Below, one piece after another: positions 8,317 to 17,594 of a DNA stretch of 64,000 nt. The stretch's first letter is position 1. Each line of letters starts with the position of its first letter. The notes under the pieces were generated by a model. That model saw only the letters and a list, made by a program, of their open reading frames with translations, searched no databases and was not told the origin of the DNA. This DNA is from Chlamydiota bacterium. Its GTDB lineage: Bacteria > Chlamydiota > Chlamydiia > Chlamydiales > JACKPQ01. The position numbers and the translations under genes were made by a program. The stretch spans positions 1 to 64,000 of the forward strand of contig JAJFLZ010000030.1 in the NCBI GenBank assembly GCA_021772435.1, written 5' to 3'.

Positions 8317-9428
8317 GGATGTTAGATATGGTAAAAAGTGGTCAAAAACAGTCAACTCCCGCCTTTAAACCGCATCGCAAGGATCGCGAGCGGCTAGTTT
8401 TGCATGGATTGGTGGAATTATACATTAATAGCGGAAAACCCGTTGGTTCTCAGACGCTTAAGGAGCATGGATTTGAGGGTTTAAGCTCAGCTACCATTCG
8501 CAATTATTTTTCCAAGCTAGAGAAGGCTGGGATGCTCGAGCAGCAACATTCGTCCGGCGGCCGCATTCCCACAGCTAGGGCTTTTGTTGCTTATGCCCAA
8601 AGTCATCAGTCTGCCAAATCGATATCTGGATCTGATTTGAATCTGCTGAAGCGTACGCTGCTTGTAGAGACTAAGGAAACTCACCGCTATATGGAGCAAG
8701 CAGCTGAGTTGCTCTCCGAGTTATCGGGCTGCGCCGTGTTTTTGTCGATGCCCAGATTTGACCAGGATTTTGTGATCGATGTGAAGCTAGTTGAGGTGGA
8801 TGCCAGCCGGTGTTTAGCTGTGCTCGTCACTGAATTTGGCCTTGTTCACACAGAGCTATTACATACGCAGAAAAAACTAAGCAACCACGCATTGAAGAGA
8901 GTTGAAGCGTTTTTCCATTACCGCATGACTGGCTTAGATGAGCCCAATCTCTCAGAGGACGAACAAGAGATCGCGATTAGATTTTACAAAGAGGTGATGC
9001 TACGCCATGTGGTGAAAACCGCGAGTTTTAGCCACGCCGATTTGTACAAGACCGGTTTTTCCAAGCTTTTGCAGTACCCCGAGTTCAATTCATCGCTTGC
9101 GCTGGCATCTGGCCTTTCTCTTTTTGAAGACGAGCATGCACTCGAAAAATTGCTTGAGAGTTGCAATGACCTCCAGTGCTTAATTGGTGATGAGACCCTC
9201 AAAGATTGCGCCAGCCTGATTTGCCCATATTCGGTGCAGAATAGACGCGTGGGCGCCATCGGCATTTTAGGACCTAAGCGCATTCCCTACCCAAAATTGT
9301 TTGCGCTTTTGAAAGCGGTAAGTGAGCTCATTTCAGAGGGGCTAACACGCAATTTGTACAAATTTAAAATTACATTCCGCCAGCCAGGCGAGAGTTTACT
9401 ACTAGAAGATAAGCGAGGAAACACGTGA
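8307..9428 (+). CDS. hrcA: Heat-inducible transcription repressor HrcA
   Basis: HrcA binds CIRCE and represses the dnaK operon until heat stress. The 373-residue product starts with a winged-helix domain (RERLVLHGLVELYINSGKPV, then LSSATIRNYFSKLEKAG) and continues with the GAF-like HrcA core (GIDE-type features in the middle, YSVQNRRVGAIGILGPKRI near residue 315). Chlamydial HrcA proteins carry a C-terminal extension, and about 20 residues after the last helix fit that. The start may be the ATG at 8328 if the promoter reading is right. The stop overlaps the GTG start of grpE (GTGA), which indicates translational coupling. Confidence 0.93.
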   Translation: MLKWMLDMVKSGQKQSTPAFKPHRKDRERLVLHGLVELYINSGKPVGSQTLKEHGFEGLSSATIRNYFSKLEKAGMLEQQHSSGGRIPTARAFVAYAQSHQSAKSISGSDLNLLKRTLLVETKETHRYMEQAAELLSELSGCAVFLSMPRFDQDFVIDVKLVEVDASRCLAVLVTEFGLVHTELLHTQKKLSNHALKRVEAFFHYRMTGLDEPNLSEDEQEIAIRFYKEVMLRHVVKTASFSHADLYKTGFSKLLQYPEFNSSLALASGLSLFEDEHALEKLLESCNDLQCLIGDETLKDCASLICPYSVQNRRVGAIGILGPKRIPYPKLFALLKAVSELISEGLTRNLYKFKITFRQPGESLLLEDKRGNT

Positions 9429-9964
9429 GTAAAGAAGAAATAGAACAAGAGGAAACTCAAGAAGAGCAGATCAGCGAGATCGATCAGATGCGCGAGCAAG
9501 TACGTATCCAGGATGATAAGTACACCCGCCTTTTAGCCGAAAGCGAAAACCGCACTAAACGGATGCAGAAAGAAAAACAGGAACTGATGCGTTTTGCTGT
9601 GCAAAATGCCATTTCCGAGCTTTTGCCTGTTTTGGATAATTTTGAAGGTGCGCTTGGGTTTAAAGATCAAATGTCAGATGAAACGCGCAACTGGGCGATG
9701 GGATTTGAAATGATTTTGAGTCAGCTCAAGGAGATCGTCTCAGGCCATGGCTTTAAGCCCTTCCACGCTGAAGGATTATTTGACCCGCACCTGCACGAGG
9801 CTCTCGAAATTGAGGAATCGGAAGAACATCCCGATGGAACGATTATAAAAGAGTTTCAGCGCGGCTATAAATGTGGCGAGCGCATCGTGATTCCTGCCCG
9901 TGTGAAGGTCTCAAAAAAACCAATTAAAGAAAAAGAAGAAGAAAAGGAGCAAGAAAATGAGTAA
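9425..9964 (+). CDS. grpE: Nucleotide exchange factor GrpE
   Basis: GrpE dimers release ADP from DnaK. This 179-residue protein has the expected long N-terminal coiled coil and the compact C-terminal beta domain, with the core [18 protein letters not shown] and the end signature [18 protein letters not shown]. It starts with GTG at 9425, overlapping the hrcA stop, behind a GAGGA ribosome site. It overlaps the dnaK start by eight bases. Its charged Lys/Glu tail runs into that overlap. Confidence 0.95.
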   Translation: MSKEEIEQEETQEEQISEIDQMREQVRIQDDKYTRLLAESENRTKRMQKEKQELMRFAVQNAISELLPVLDNFEGALGFKDQMSDETRNWAMGFEMILSQLKEIVSGHGFKPFHAEGLFDPHLHEALEIEESEEHPDGTIIKEFQRGYKCGERIVIPARVKVSKKPIKEKEEEKEQENE

Positions 9965-11861
9965 GAAAAAACATATTATCGGCATCGACCTTGGAACCAC
10001 CAACTCCTGCGTTGCAGTGATGGAAGGTGGCCAGGCTAAGGTCATCGTCAATGCTGAAGGATCACGCACAACACCATCGGTTGTCGCCTACAAAGATGGC
10101 GAGCGCCTCGTCGGTATTCCAGCCAAGCGCCAAGCGGTGACAAATCCTGAGCGCACGCTGCATTCAACGAAGCGTTTCATCGGCCGCAAATACAGCGAAG
10201 TTCAAGACGAGCTCAAAACAGTTGCCTATAACGTGAAATCAGGCGCTGGTGATAAAGTCGTCTTCGAAGTCGACGGTAAAACGCTTACGCCAGAAGAGGT
10301 TGGCGCGCAAGTTCTGATGAAAATGAAGCAAACCGCTGAAGAGTATTTGGGCGAAGAAGTCACGGATGCTGTTGTTACAGTGCCAGCATACTTTAACGAC
10401 TCACAACGTCAATCAACCAAAGATGCGGGTAAAATTGCAGGCCTTAATGTCTTGCGTATCATCCCAGAGCCGACTGCCGCTGCCCTATCGTATGGCCTCG
10501 ACAAAAAGCATGACACAAAAATTGCTGTCTTTGACCTTGGTGGCGGAACATTTGATGTCTCGGTTCTTGAGATTGGCGATGGCGTTTTTGAAGTACTAGC
10601 AACTAACGGTGACACACACCTTGGTGGTGATGACTTTGATAACGTGATCCTAAACTGGATGATCGATCAGTTCAAAAAAGAAAATGGCATCGATTTGAGA
10701 AACGATAAAATGGCTCTGCAACGTTTGCGTGATGCTGCTGAAAAAGCTAAAATTGAGCTTTCTGGCACCACCCAGACAGAGGTCAACCAACCGTTTATCA
10801 CAATGGACGCCTCAGGTCCCAAGCACTTGGCGCTTACGCTAACACGCGCTCAATACGAAAACCTAGCTGCAGACCTCATTCAACGCACAGTCGCTCCATG
10901 CGAAAACGCGATGAAAGATGCAGGCCTGTCTAAATCAGAGATCCATGAGGTGATCTTAGTCGGTGGCATGAGCCGTATGCCAGCTGTTCAAGCGAAAGTT
11001 CAAGAGATTTTTGGCAGAGAACCACATAAAGGCGTCAACCCAGACGAGGTTGTAGCTCTTGGCGCGTCGATCCAAGGTGGTGTCCTTGGCGGAGATGTCA
11101 AAGACGTTCTCTTGCTCGATGTCGTCCCTCTAACGCTTGGTATCGAGACAATGGGCGGTGTTTTAACACCACTTATCGAGCGCAATACCACAATCCCCAC
11201 GCAGAAAAAGCAAATCTTTTCTACTGCAGCGGATAATCAGCCAGCTGTAACCATCAACGTCTATCAAGGCGAGCGCAAAATGGTTTCAGATAGCAAGCTG
11301 ATCGGAACCTTCAATCTAGAAGACATTGCACCGGCTCCCAGAGGCATGCCTCAAATTGAGGTCGCATTCGACATCGATGCTGATGGTATCTTGAAAGTCT
11401 CAGCTGAAGACAAAGGCTCAGGCAAAAAGCAAGACATCACCATTCAGCACGCGTCAGGTCTATCTGATGACGAGATCGAAAAAGCGCTTAAAGATGCAGA
11501 AGCTCACGCTGAAGAAGACAAAAAAGCCAAAGAAGCTGTTGATGTGAAAAACGAGGCTGATGCTTTGGTCTTCCGCGCTGAAAAATCGCTGTCTGAGTAC
11601 AAAGACAAGATGCCTGCAGACTTAACCTCTGAGATCCAATCTAGAGTTGACAAACTCAAAGAAACGCTCAAAACAGGTGACACAGCTGCAATCAAAGCTG
11701 AAACTGAAAGCCTAAATGAGCACATGCAAAAGATTGGTGAAGAGCTATCGAAACAGCAACAAGCGGCAGGTGGCGCGCAAGCTGCGCAGCCAGAGGCTGA
11801 GACAAAAGACGACATCGAAGAAGCTGACGTCGAAATCATGGACAGCGAAGAGAAGAAATAA
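9957..11861 (+). CDS. dnaK: Chaperone DnaK (Hsp70)
   Basis: The 634-residue Hsp70 has the ATPase phosphate-1 loop [16 protein letters not shown] at the start and [20 protein letters not shown] near residue 190. The segment [14 protein letters not shown] lies near residue 335. The substrate domain includes [14 protein letters not shown], and the tail ends in an acidic EE/DSEEKK-type stretch. It is the last gene of the hrcA operon and is followed within 30 bases by a strong terminator. The last codons and the terminator occur a second time at 13117-13201. Confidence 0.98.
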   Translation: MSKKKHIIGIDLGTTNSCVAVMEGGQAKVIVNAEGSRTTPSVVAYKDGERLVGIPAKRQAVTNPERTLHSTKRFIGRKYSEVQDELKTVAYNVKSGAGDKVVFEVDGKTLTPEEVGAQVLMKMKQTAEEYLGEEVTDAVVTVPAYFNDSQRQSTKDAGKIAGLNVLRIIPEPTAAALSYGLDKKHDTKIAVFDLGGGTFDVSVLEIGDGVFEVLATNGDTHLGGDDFDNVILNWMIDQFKKENGIDLRNDKMALQRLRDAAEKAKIELSGTTQTEVNQPFITMDASGPKHLALTLTRAQYENLAADLIQRTVAPCENAMKDAGLSKSEIHEVILVGGMSRMPAVQAKVQEIFGREPHKGVNPDEVVALGASIQGGVLGGDVKDVLLLDVVPLTLGIETMGGVLTPLIERNTTIPTQKKQIFSTAADNQPAVTINVYQGERKMVSDSKLIGTFNLEDIAPAPRGMPQIEVAFDIDADGILKVSAEDKGSGKKQDITIQHASGLSDDEIEKALKDAEAHAEEDKKAKEAVDVKNEADALVFRAEKSLSEYKDKMPADLTSEIQSRVDKLKETLKTGDTAAIKAETESLNEHMQKIGEELSKQQQAAGGAQAAQPEAETKDDIEEADVEIMDSEEKK

Positions 11862-11885
11862 CCTTCTCCTCAGATCCAGCTCTAC

Positions 11886-11918
11886 AAAGGCGCTCTCATC
11901 CGAGAGCGCCTTTTTTTT
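11886..11918 (+). terminator. Rho-independent terminator of the dnaK operon
   Basis: GGCGCTCTC and GAGAGCGCC form a perfect nine-base stem with an ATCC loop, followed by eight T. It lies 27 bases after the dnaK stop. Confidence 0.95.
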
Positions 11919-11995
11919 AGTAAAAGAAAATGTTACTGTAAAAGCAAGGAGAGTATTTGGTCTTAGATAGAGGCAATCTTAGAACTAAAGGCCAA

Positions 11996-12280
11996 TCAGA
12001 GGCTAGGTGGCTCGAGGATTGGGGGCTTATTGCGACGATTATTGATGTCAGTTGACGCAGCAATTGCACCCATAACTGCCCCAGCTACCATGCACACTGC
12101 CAAAGTACCGCCGCCCAATAGCATAAGAGGCTTCAATTTAGCATTAGAATTGTTTGATTTCACAACTGCAGCAGCTATGATAGAAATTATTACAATAGTG
12201 CTTGCAGCCCATGCCCCCATAAAAGCACCTAGAAAAGCACCCCCAATTGCATTTGCTGCTTTATTAACTCCACAAGACAC
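11996..12280 (-). CDS. Small hypothetical membrane protein
   Basis: This is an unrecognised 94-residue protein with two strongly hydrophobic, Gly/Ala-rich segments (about residues 10-40 and 50-75), separated by a polar KSNNSNAK stretch. The tail is proline-rich (RRNKPPILEPP). The GTG at 12280 is chosen because a perfect GGAGG lies six bases upstream. A rival open frame on the other strand (12030-12323) has no such site. It sits in the accessory patch between dnaK and rseP and may be part of acquired cargo. Confidence 0.5.
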   Translation of the reverse strand: MSCGVNKAANAIGGAFLGAFMGAWAASTIVIISIIAAAVVKSNNSNAKLKPLMLLGGGTLAVCMVAGAVMGAIAASTDINNRRNKPPILEPPSL

Positions 12281-12375
12281 ACTACACCTCCAATTTTTTA
12301 ACAACTCTATCAGTCATAACTAGTTTTGAGCAAGAGCTAGAGCTAAAATAATTTTTTTTATTTATAAAAGCAGCG

Positions 12376-12510
12376 GGCCATACTTTAGAATACCTTCATC
12401 CATGTTTCCCGGATTTAAACCCTATTGAACACAAGTGGGCGCAAGCAAAGTCAAAACGAAGAAGATATCAATGTGGAATAGACGAGCTTTTCAGAAAGCA
12501 TTGCCTGTAA
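12376..12510 (+). pseudogene. C-terminal remnant of an IS630-family transposase
   Basis: The forward frame reads as the end of an IS630-type DDE transposase: GHTLEYLHPCFPDLNPIEHK, then WAQAKSKRRR, ending in a TAA. The motif around FPDLNPIE carries the last catalytic acidic residue of the family. No start and no N-terminal two thirds remain, so this is a decayed insertion sequence. It overlaps no other gene. Confidence 0.8.
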
Positions 12511-12533
12511 CTAATTTAGATTAACTCAGCTAT

Positions 12534-12716
12534 ATGCGTCACTATCTGGATCCTATTAATAACTATATTTTTTTAAGAATTTTTGATGATCAAAATCAAA
12601 AAAGCATTCCTAAAAGCATCGAAATTGCAAAAAAACTGCTCAAGACGTTATCCATCCAAGATGTGTCTGAAGTCACCGAAATCCCTGTAGACCAGCTGCG
12701 TCAATTAGACGTGTGA
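12534..12716 (+). pseudogene. Internally deleted Rpn-type nuclease relic
   Basis: The 60 codons join an N terminus like that of the intact Rpn gene at 13248 (YLDPINNYIFLRIFDD versus YLDPKNDYAFKRIFGE) directly to its C terminus (EIAKKLLKTL..VSEVTEIPVDQLRQLD versus EIAKRLLASL..VSEFTEIPIDTLRQLD). About 240 codons of the nuclease core are missing. It is read here as a second Rpn copy that suffered an internal deletion. Confidence 0.75.
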
Positions 12717-12749
12717 TCGCGTAATTCCTCAATCTATTCCTTTTCACTT

Positions 12750-13119
12750 TTAAAAATACGTGCCGACTAAGCGCAGAACATCGTTAAATGTGATGTAGAG
12801 CGCAAAACCGATAAGCAAGATGACAAAGACCAATACAATGCGGTCCATCACCTTGTGGTTGACGCGTTTGCCTGTAATGCCTTCCATGAAAGAGAAGATG
12901 ATGTGGCCACCGTCGAAGGGTGGGATGGGAAGAAGATTCAAGATACCTAGATTGAGGCTGATCACTCCAAGCCAAAAGAGAGCTTCTGCAAACCCAAGGC
13001 CCCAGCTGTGGTGCAGCATCTGCACGATACCGACAGGTCCTGCTACCCATTTGGGCGATAGAGCTCCCGAGAAGAGTCCTGTAAGCGTGCGCCAGATATC
13101 GCGCAATGTGTCTTCAAAA
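12750..13119 (-). pseudogene. rseP: Duplicate 3' end of rseP (about 120 codons)
   Basis: This is a partial copy of the end of the intact rseP gene at 14393. The protein differs at only two positions (two Val/Ile exchanges), against about 12 base changes, so most differences are synonymous. The copy keeps the LLPIPPFDGGH motif and a stop codon but has no start or N-terminal protease part. At its inner end it is joined directly to a copy of the dnaK 3' end, around the short shared run TC(A/G)AAA. Confidence 0.92.
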
Positions 13120-13201
13120 TCATGGACAGCGAAGAGAAGAAATAACCTTCTCTGCAGATCCAGCTCTACAAAGGCGCTCTCATCCGAGAGCGCCTTTTCT
13201 T
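13117..13201 (+). pseudogene. dnaK: Duplicate dnaK 3' end with its terminator
   Basis: The last nine codons of dnaK (reading ...IMDSEEKK), the stop and the following terminator hairpin GGCGCTCTC-ATCC-GAGAGCGCC are repeated here almost unchanged. Downstream similarity to the region after the true dnaK continues for about 30 bases (AAAATGTTAC(A/T)GTAAAAGCA). That stretch leads into the Rpn gene here but into unrelated sequence after the true dnaK. Confidence 0.92.
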
Positions 13202-13247
13202 TTAATTTAAAAAAATGTTACAGTAAAAGCATAAGGAGGAAAGTCCT

Positions 13248-14159
13248 ATGCTTGTGACTAGATATTTAGATCCAAAGAACGACTATGCTTTTAAACGTAT
13301 CTTCGGAGAAGAAAAGCACAAGCGTATCCCAATTAGCTTTTTAAACGCTGTCTTTAATCTAACTGGCGATCAAAAGATTATCGATTTAACTTTTCTTGCG
13401 ACAAATCAAACACCAAAAGTTGCTGCTAGAAAAGAGAGCATCGTCGATGTTCTCGTAGAGGACCAAGGTGGTTCTCGCTATATCATCGAGATGCAAGTTG
13501 CCAAAATCAAAGGCTTTGAAAAACGTGCTCAATACTATGCAGCAAAAACTTACTGCTCTCATTTCAACCGTGGGGATGATTATAGCGATCTATCCAAGGT
13601 TGTTTTTCTTGCCATCACCGATTACACCGTTTTTCCCAATAAACCGGGTTTTAAGTCTGATCATGTGATTCTTGATGACAAGACATTCGAGCATGATCTC
13701 AAAGATTTTTACTTTACATTTGTTGAGCTGCCAAAATTCACCAAAACATTTGATGAATTAGAAACACTCGAAGATCGTTGGTATTACTTTCTGAAACATA
13801 CAAATGACACTGAAAACCTTGAAAAACTGATCCTAGATCACCCTGAAATTGAAGAGGCCTACGATGTGCTCGATCGGCATAATTGGAATGAAGGCCAGCT
13901 ACATATGTACGAACGGATGACTCTTGCTATCATGGATGAAAAAAACGCCATCTTAGCAGCCCAAGAAGATGGGCTTGAAAAAGGGCTAAAGCAAGGCATT
14001 GAAAAGGGGCTAAAACAAGGTATTGAACAGGGCATTGAAAAAGGCCGTGATGAGAAAAGCTTAGAAATTGCTAAAAGGCTACTTGCTTCTCTATCCATGC
14101 AAGAAGTTTCTGAATTTACCGAAATTCCTATCGACACGCTACGTCAGTTAGATCCGTAG
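13248..14159 (+). CDS. Rpn-family PD-(D/E)XK nuclease / putative transposase
   Basis: The product (303 residues) belongs to the Rpn / PD-(D/E)XK nuclease transposase family, associated with recA-independent recombination. The N terminus YLDPKNDYAFKRIFGE is diagnostic. The catalytic core reads ESIVDVLVED then SRYIIEMQVAK (D...E-x-Q). Near residues 245-265 there is the typical run of short repeats (GLEKGLKQGIEKGLKQ and similar), followed by a helical tail. AGGAGG lies eight bases before the ATG. It is flanked by the dnaK 3' copy and by repeat copy B, and a deleted relative lies at 12534. Confidence 0.9.
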   Translation: MLVTRYLDPKNDYAFKRIFGEEKHKRIPISFLNAVFNLTGDQKIIDLTFLATNQTPKVAARKESIVDVLVEDQGGSRYIIEMQVAKIKGFEKRAQYYAAKTYCSHFNRGDDYSDLSKVVFLAITDYTVFPNKPGFKSDHVILDDKTFEHDLKDFYFTFVELPKFTKTFDELETLEDRWYYFLKHTNDTENLEKLILDHPEIEEAYDVLDRHNWNEGQLHMYERMTLAIMDEKNAILAAQEDGLEKGLKQGIEKGLKQGIEQGIEKGRDEKSLEIAKRLLASLSMQEVSEFTEIPIDTLRQLDP

Positions 14160-14166
14160 CCCTATT

Positions 14167-14335
14167 TACCTGAACTCTTTCGTTTATATCATTCATCTTC
14201 AGAGCATCTTAGCCGCCATCTTGCATCCTTTTTGTGCTCATCTATAGCGCCTTGGCTATAGAATCGCAAAAAATGGCACAATCTGTCACCTAATCTGCTC
14301 TGAATCTAAACAATCAAAACGAAAGAGTTCAGGTT
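14167..14335 (-). repeat. Foldback MITE-like repeat, copy B
   Basis: This is a 169-base copy in reverse orientation with terminal inverted repeats ACCTGAACTCTTTCGTTT and its complement. It is flanked by the direct triplet ATT on both sides, which fits a 3 bp target duplication. It lies eight bases after the Rpn stop codon. Confidence 0.9.
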
Positions 14336-14392
14336 ATTTTTAAATTCTAAACCCCTAATTTAAGTTTGGATGCTTTCCCATGACTCCTTTCT

Positions 14393-16327
14393 TCAAAAAT
14401 ACGTGCCGACAAGGCGCAGAACATCGTTAAACGTGATGTAGAGCGCAAAACCGATAAGCAAGATGACAAAGACCAATACAACGCGGTCCATCACCTTGTG
14501 GTTGACGCGTTTGCCTGTAATGCCTTCCATGAAAGAGAAGACGATGTGGCCACCGTCGAAGGGTGGGATGGGAAGAAGATTCAAGATACCTAGATTAAGG
14601 CTGATCACTCCAAGCCAAAAGAGAGCTTCTGCAAACCCAAGGCCCCAGCTGTGGTGCAGCATTTGCACAATGCCGACAGGTCCTGCTACCCATTTGGGCG
14701 ATAGAGCCCCCGAGAAGAGCCCTGTAAGCGTGCGCCAGATATCGCGCAACGTGTCTTCAAAAAGCGCCCAAGGACCGGGATTGTAGATGACCTTTTGATC
14801 AACGAGCGGCACACCAATCATCAGCCTGCCAGCGTAGGCAGCCAGGAGTTTTTCAGCCTGCTCCTTTTCTTTCTCATCATCCATTTTTTCGATCTCTTTA
14901 GCCTTTTGCTTAAACTCCCCCGTCAGACGCGCTTTTTGACTCGGTGGCACGGGAAAATCTTGGAATGGGACGGCTTTGATAGGTTTGAGAGCGTAGAGAG
15001 AACCATTATGAGGCATTTGCTGGCCACTGCCCAAGGCAAAAGTTAGATTTCTGACAGCTTTCCAATCGACCGACGTCTCAAAGTACTGATCGGCTTGTGT
15101 CCATGGCATCGGTTTGTGCAAGCCATTGCGTTGCACGATGAGCTGCACGTGGCGAGACTGCATCAACTTTAACGCTTCCATACCAGAGCTGATTGGCACG
15201 CCATCGACAGCTGTAATCTGATCACCTGGTTTAAGTGCAAGGTCTTGTTCGGTGCCGGGCCATGCGTCTTGATGCTCGGAAGCATCATCGATGTAGCTTA
15301 GAGCTTGCTCGACGCGCGCATTGGATGAGACGGAATAAGGAATGAAATAAAGATCGGAGACCTTTTTACGCATGTCGAGAGCATAGCTCCAGTCCTCGAG
15401 CTCAGCTAAGAATCTGCGGTCACCAAGTTGGCTGGCTTTGAGCTTTGGAAGACGCGTTAAAAAGGTCGCATTGCCGCGGCGCACAGATAAGACATGCACT
15501 GGTTGATTGATGAGTTTCGATAGCTGCAGCTGAGAAAAAACGAGTCTGCCATCTGCCCAAACGATGCGATCGCCAGGCTCAATGCCGCTATCTAAAATCG
15601 GCGCGTCTTTGGGAATTGCCACTTCATTTGGATCGTAGAGTAAAAAACTTGCCGGACGCAAGATGCCTAGCGTGTACATATCGCCATCGTAAAATCTAGG
15701 ATCGGGATAAGGCTGCACCTTCAGATCGAACGAGGTTTTCTCCCCTTGATAGTAATCGATATGATCTCCAACGACCTGCACCACTTGGTTATCTTTTTCA
15801 ACCATGGTGTAGGTGAGATCTTTCATGCCGTTAAAAGTCTTACCATTAAAGCTTTTGATTTGATCGCCAGAGTGCACGCCTTTCTCATAAAGCGCTGACT
15901 TGGCATCCATGGCACCGATCAGCTGCGTATATTCAGAAAAACTCTTCACCCGACCGCCAATAACCCAGATCAGTGTAAAGGCCACAAAAGCAAAAATGAG
16001 GTTAACAATCGGACCTGCAAACGCCACAGCGATGCGGTCTCTTGGGCTCTTACTATAGTAGCCATTTTTAACCTTATGGGGCGGTGTTCTCCCCTCTTTT
16101 TGCATCCCAGCAATCTTAACGTAGCCACCAATAAGACAATAGCAAAGCTGCCATTTGACACTGCCACGCATCCAACTGTAAAACGGCTTGCCAAACCCGA
16201 TGCTAAACACTTGAATTTTCATCCCACAGCGCTTAGCGACAAAGTAATGTCCCAGCTCGTGAATAAAAACTAAAAATCCCAGGCCAATGATGGCCAAAAT
16301 GAGGTACAGCAACTGGTAAAATGGCAT
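14393..16327 (-). CDS. rseP: Site-2 zinc metalloprotease RseP/YaeL
   Basis: RseP proteases cut membrane-spanning regulatory proteins within the membrane. This 644-residue protein has the zinc motif HELGH (in VFIHELGHYFVAKRCG) in the first helix. It has two PDZ-like regions in the middle (around GVHSGDQIKSFNGK and LKPGDQITAVDGVPI) and the C-terminal LLPIPPFDGGH motif with the third zinc ligand. It is longer than the E. coli enzyme (about 450), as in other chlamydiae. It starts one base after the dxr stop, the chlamydial dxr-yaeL pair. Its last 120 codons are duplicated at 12750. Confidence 0.95.
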   Translation of the reverse strand: MPFYQLLYLILAIIGLGFLVFIHELGHYFVAKRCGMKIQVFSIGFGKPFYSWMRGSVKWQLCYCLIGGYVKIAGMQKEGRTPPHKVKNGYYSKSPRDRIAVAFAGPIVNLIFAFVAFTLIWVIGGRVKSFSEYTQLIGAMDAKSALYEKGVHSGDQIKSFNGKTFNGMKDLTYTMVEKDNQVVQVVGDHIDYYQGEKTSFDLKVQPYPDPRFYDGDMYTLGILRPASFLLYDPNEVAIPKDAPILDSGIEPGDRIVWADGRLVFSQLQLSKLINQPVHVLSVRRGNATFLTRLPKLKASQLGDRRFLAELEDWSYALDMRKKVSDLYFIPYSVSSNARVEQALSYIDDASEHQDAWPGTEQDLALKPGDQITAVDGVPISSGMEALKLMQSRHVQLIVQRNGLHKPMPWTQADQYFETSVDWKAVRNLTFALGSGQQMPHNGSLYALKPIKAVPFQDFPVPPSQKARLTGEFKQKAKEIEKMDDEKEKEQAEKLLAAYAGRLMIGVPLVDQKVIYNPGPWALFEDTLRDIWRTLTGLFSGALSPKWVAGPVGIVQMLHHSWGLGFAEALFWLGVISLNLGILNLLPIPPFDGGHIVFSFMEGITGKRVNHKVMDRVVLVFVILLIGFALYITFNDVLRLVGTYF

Positions 16328-16328
16328 A

Positions 16329-17450
16329 TTAAATCTCTTTTGCTAGTTCTCTAGCTTGTTTATCAACTTCTAGCACATCGTCAATGCTGTTTATCGCATA
16401 CGGCGTGTGCTGTTCCATGAGTATCTCTAACTTCTTCCCAATCTCTATCCAACGGATCTTACCTTCCAAAAAGAGAGAAACTAAAATCTCATTAGCCGCA
16501 TTCGTAAAGCACGGCATACTTTTTTGGATCCTGGCTGCATCAAAGCAAAGCGACAAGCACCGAAACCGCTGCACATCTGGCGCGTAAAAATCCAGTTTAG
16601 AGTATTTGGTAAAATCAAAACAACCCATCATTCCATCTAATCGGTCGGGATAAGTCAAAGCGTACTGAATTGGCAGGTGCATACTAGGTGGGGACATCTG
16701 AGCAATCATCGACCCATCGCACCACTCAACCATACTGTGAATAATGCTCTGCGGGTGAATGACGACTTCAATTTGGCTTAGTGGTATATCAAAAAGCACC
16801 TGAGCCTCGATTACCTCCAGACCCTTATTCATGAGGGTCGATGAATCGACACTGATTTTTGCACCCATCGACCACGTAGGATGATTCAATGCATCACTAA
16901 CCGTGATATCATCTAAATTTTCTCGTTCGCGAAACGGCCCGCCCGACCCAGTCAAGATGAGTCGCTTTACTTCTCTAGCTTGCCCTGTCTGCAAACATTG
17001 AAACAGCGCGCTGTGTTCACTATCAACGGGAATAATCGTAGCGCCTTTTTCTTTTGCTCTTTGCATTACAAGTTTTCCAGCTGAGACAAGCACCTCTTTA
17101 TTCGCTAGAGCAATACGCCTTCCTGCGTCAATAGCGCTCATCACAGGTAAAATTCCACTTGCGCCAACAAGTGCTGCCACAACGCAATCGATATCATCTC
17201 GGCTAGCTAAGTCGCATACGTTGCACTGCTCTGTGCCTGGAAACCGTTTCTTAATCTCGAGTGCAGCAGTGCGATCTTCCACAGCCACAACTTCGGGCTG
17301 AAACATTTCGATCTGTTTTGAGAGCACATCGATGTTGCGTTTTGCGGCCAGCCCCACAACTTTAAAGGTTTTTTTAAGATGTGAAATCACTTCAAGCGTT
17401 TGCCGCCCAATCGACCCTGTCGAACCTAAAATACTTATACGCTTAACCAT
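16329..17450 (-). CDS. dxr: 1-deoxy-D-xylulose 5-phosphate reductoisomerase
   Basis: Dxr converts DXP to MEP, the committed step of non-mevalonate isoprenoid synthesis, using NADPH. The 373-residue protein opens with the nucleotide loop ILGSTGSIGRQTLEV. It continues with LANKEVLVSAG, PVDSEHSALFQCL (metal-binding Asp and Glu), LTGSGGPFR and NHPTWSMGAKISVDSSTLMN, all active-site signatures. The start at 17450 places GSTGSIG at the normal distance; a frame reaching 17600 is a spurious extension. Transcription probably continues into rseP. Confidence 0.96.
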   Translation of the reverse strand: MVKRISILGSTGSIGRQTLEVISHLKKTFKVVGLAAKRNIDVLSKQIEMFQPEVVAVEDRTAALEIKKRFPGTEQCNVCDLASRDDIDCVVAALVGASGILPVMSAIDAGRRIALANKEVLVSAGKLVMQRAKEKGATIIPVDSEHSALFQCLQTGQAREVKRLILTGSGGPFRERENLDDITVSDALNHPTWSMGAKISVDSSTLMNKGLEVIEAQVLFDIPLSQIEVVIHPQSIIHSMVEWCDGSMIAQMSPPSMHLPIQYALTYPDRLDGMMGCFDFTKYSKLDFYAPDVQRFRCLSLCFDAARIQKSMPCFTNAANEILVSLFLEGKIRWIEIGKKLEILMEQHTPYAINSIDDVLEVDKQARELAKEI

Positions 17451-17594
17451 ACAGCACCTACTGTAGCATACCCTTTTGTTAAAAAACACATACACACAAA
17501 AAATAAATTTTTTTTCCGTGGACTTAAATTCTTCCTCGTGAGAATCTGGAAAACGATTATTCAAACAACCCTCAAAACTGTGGAGGACCACAAC

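Noticed and set aside
12030-12323. 97-codon plus-strand frame after dnaK
   Set aside because: The opposite strand has a better gene with a perfect ribosome site and two membrane helices.
12750-13106. Functional short rseP-like protease
   Set aside because: It lacks the HELGH motif and the first membrane helix; it is a 3' fragment of rseP.
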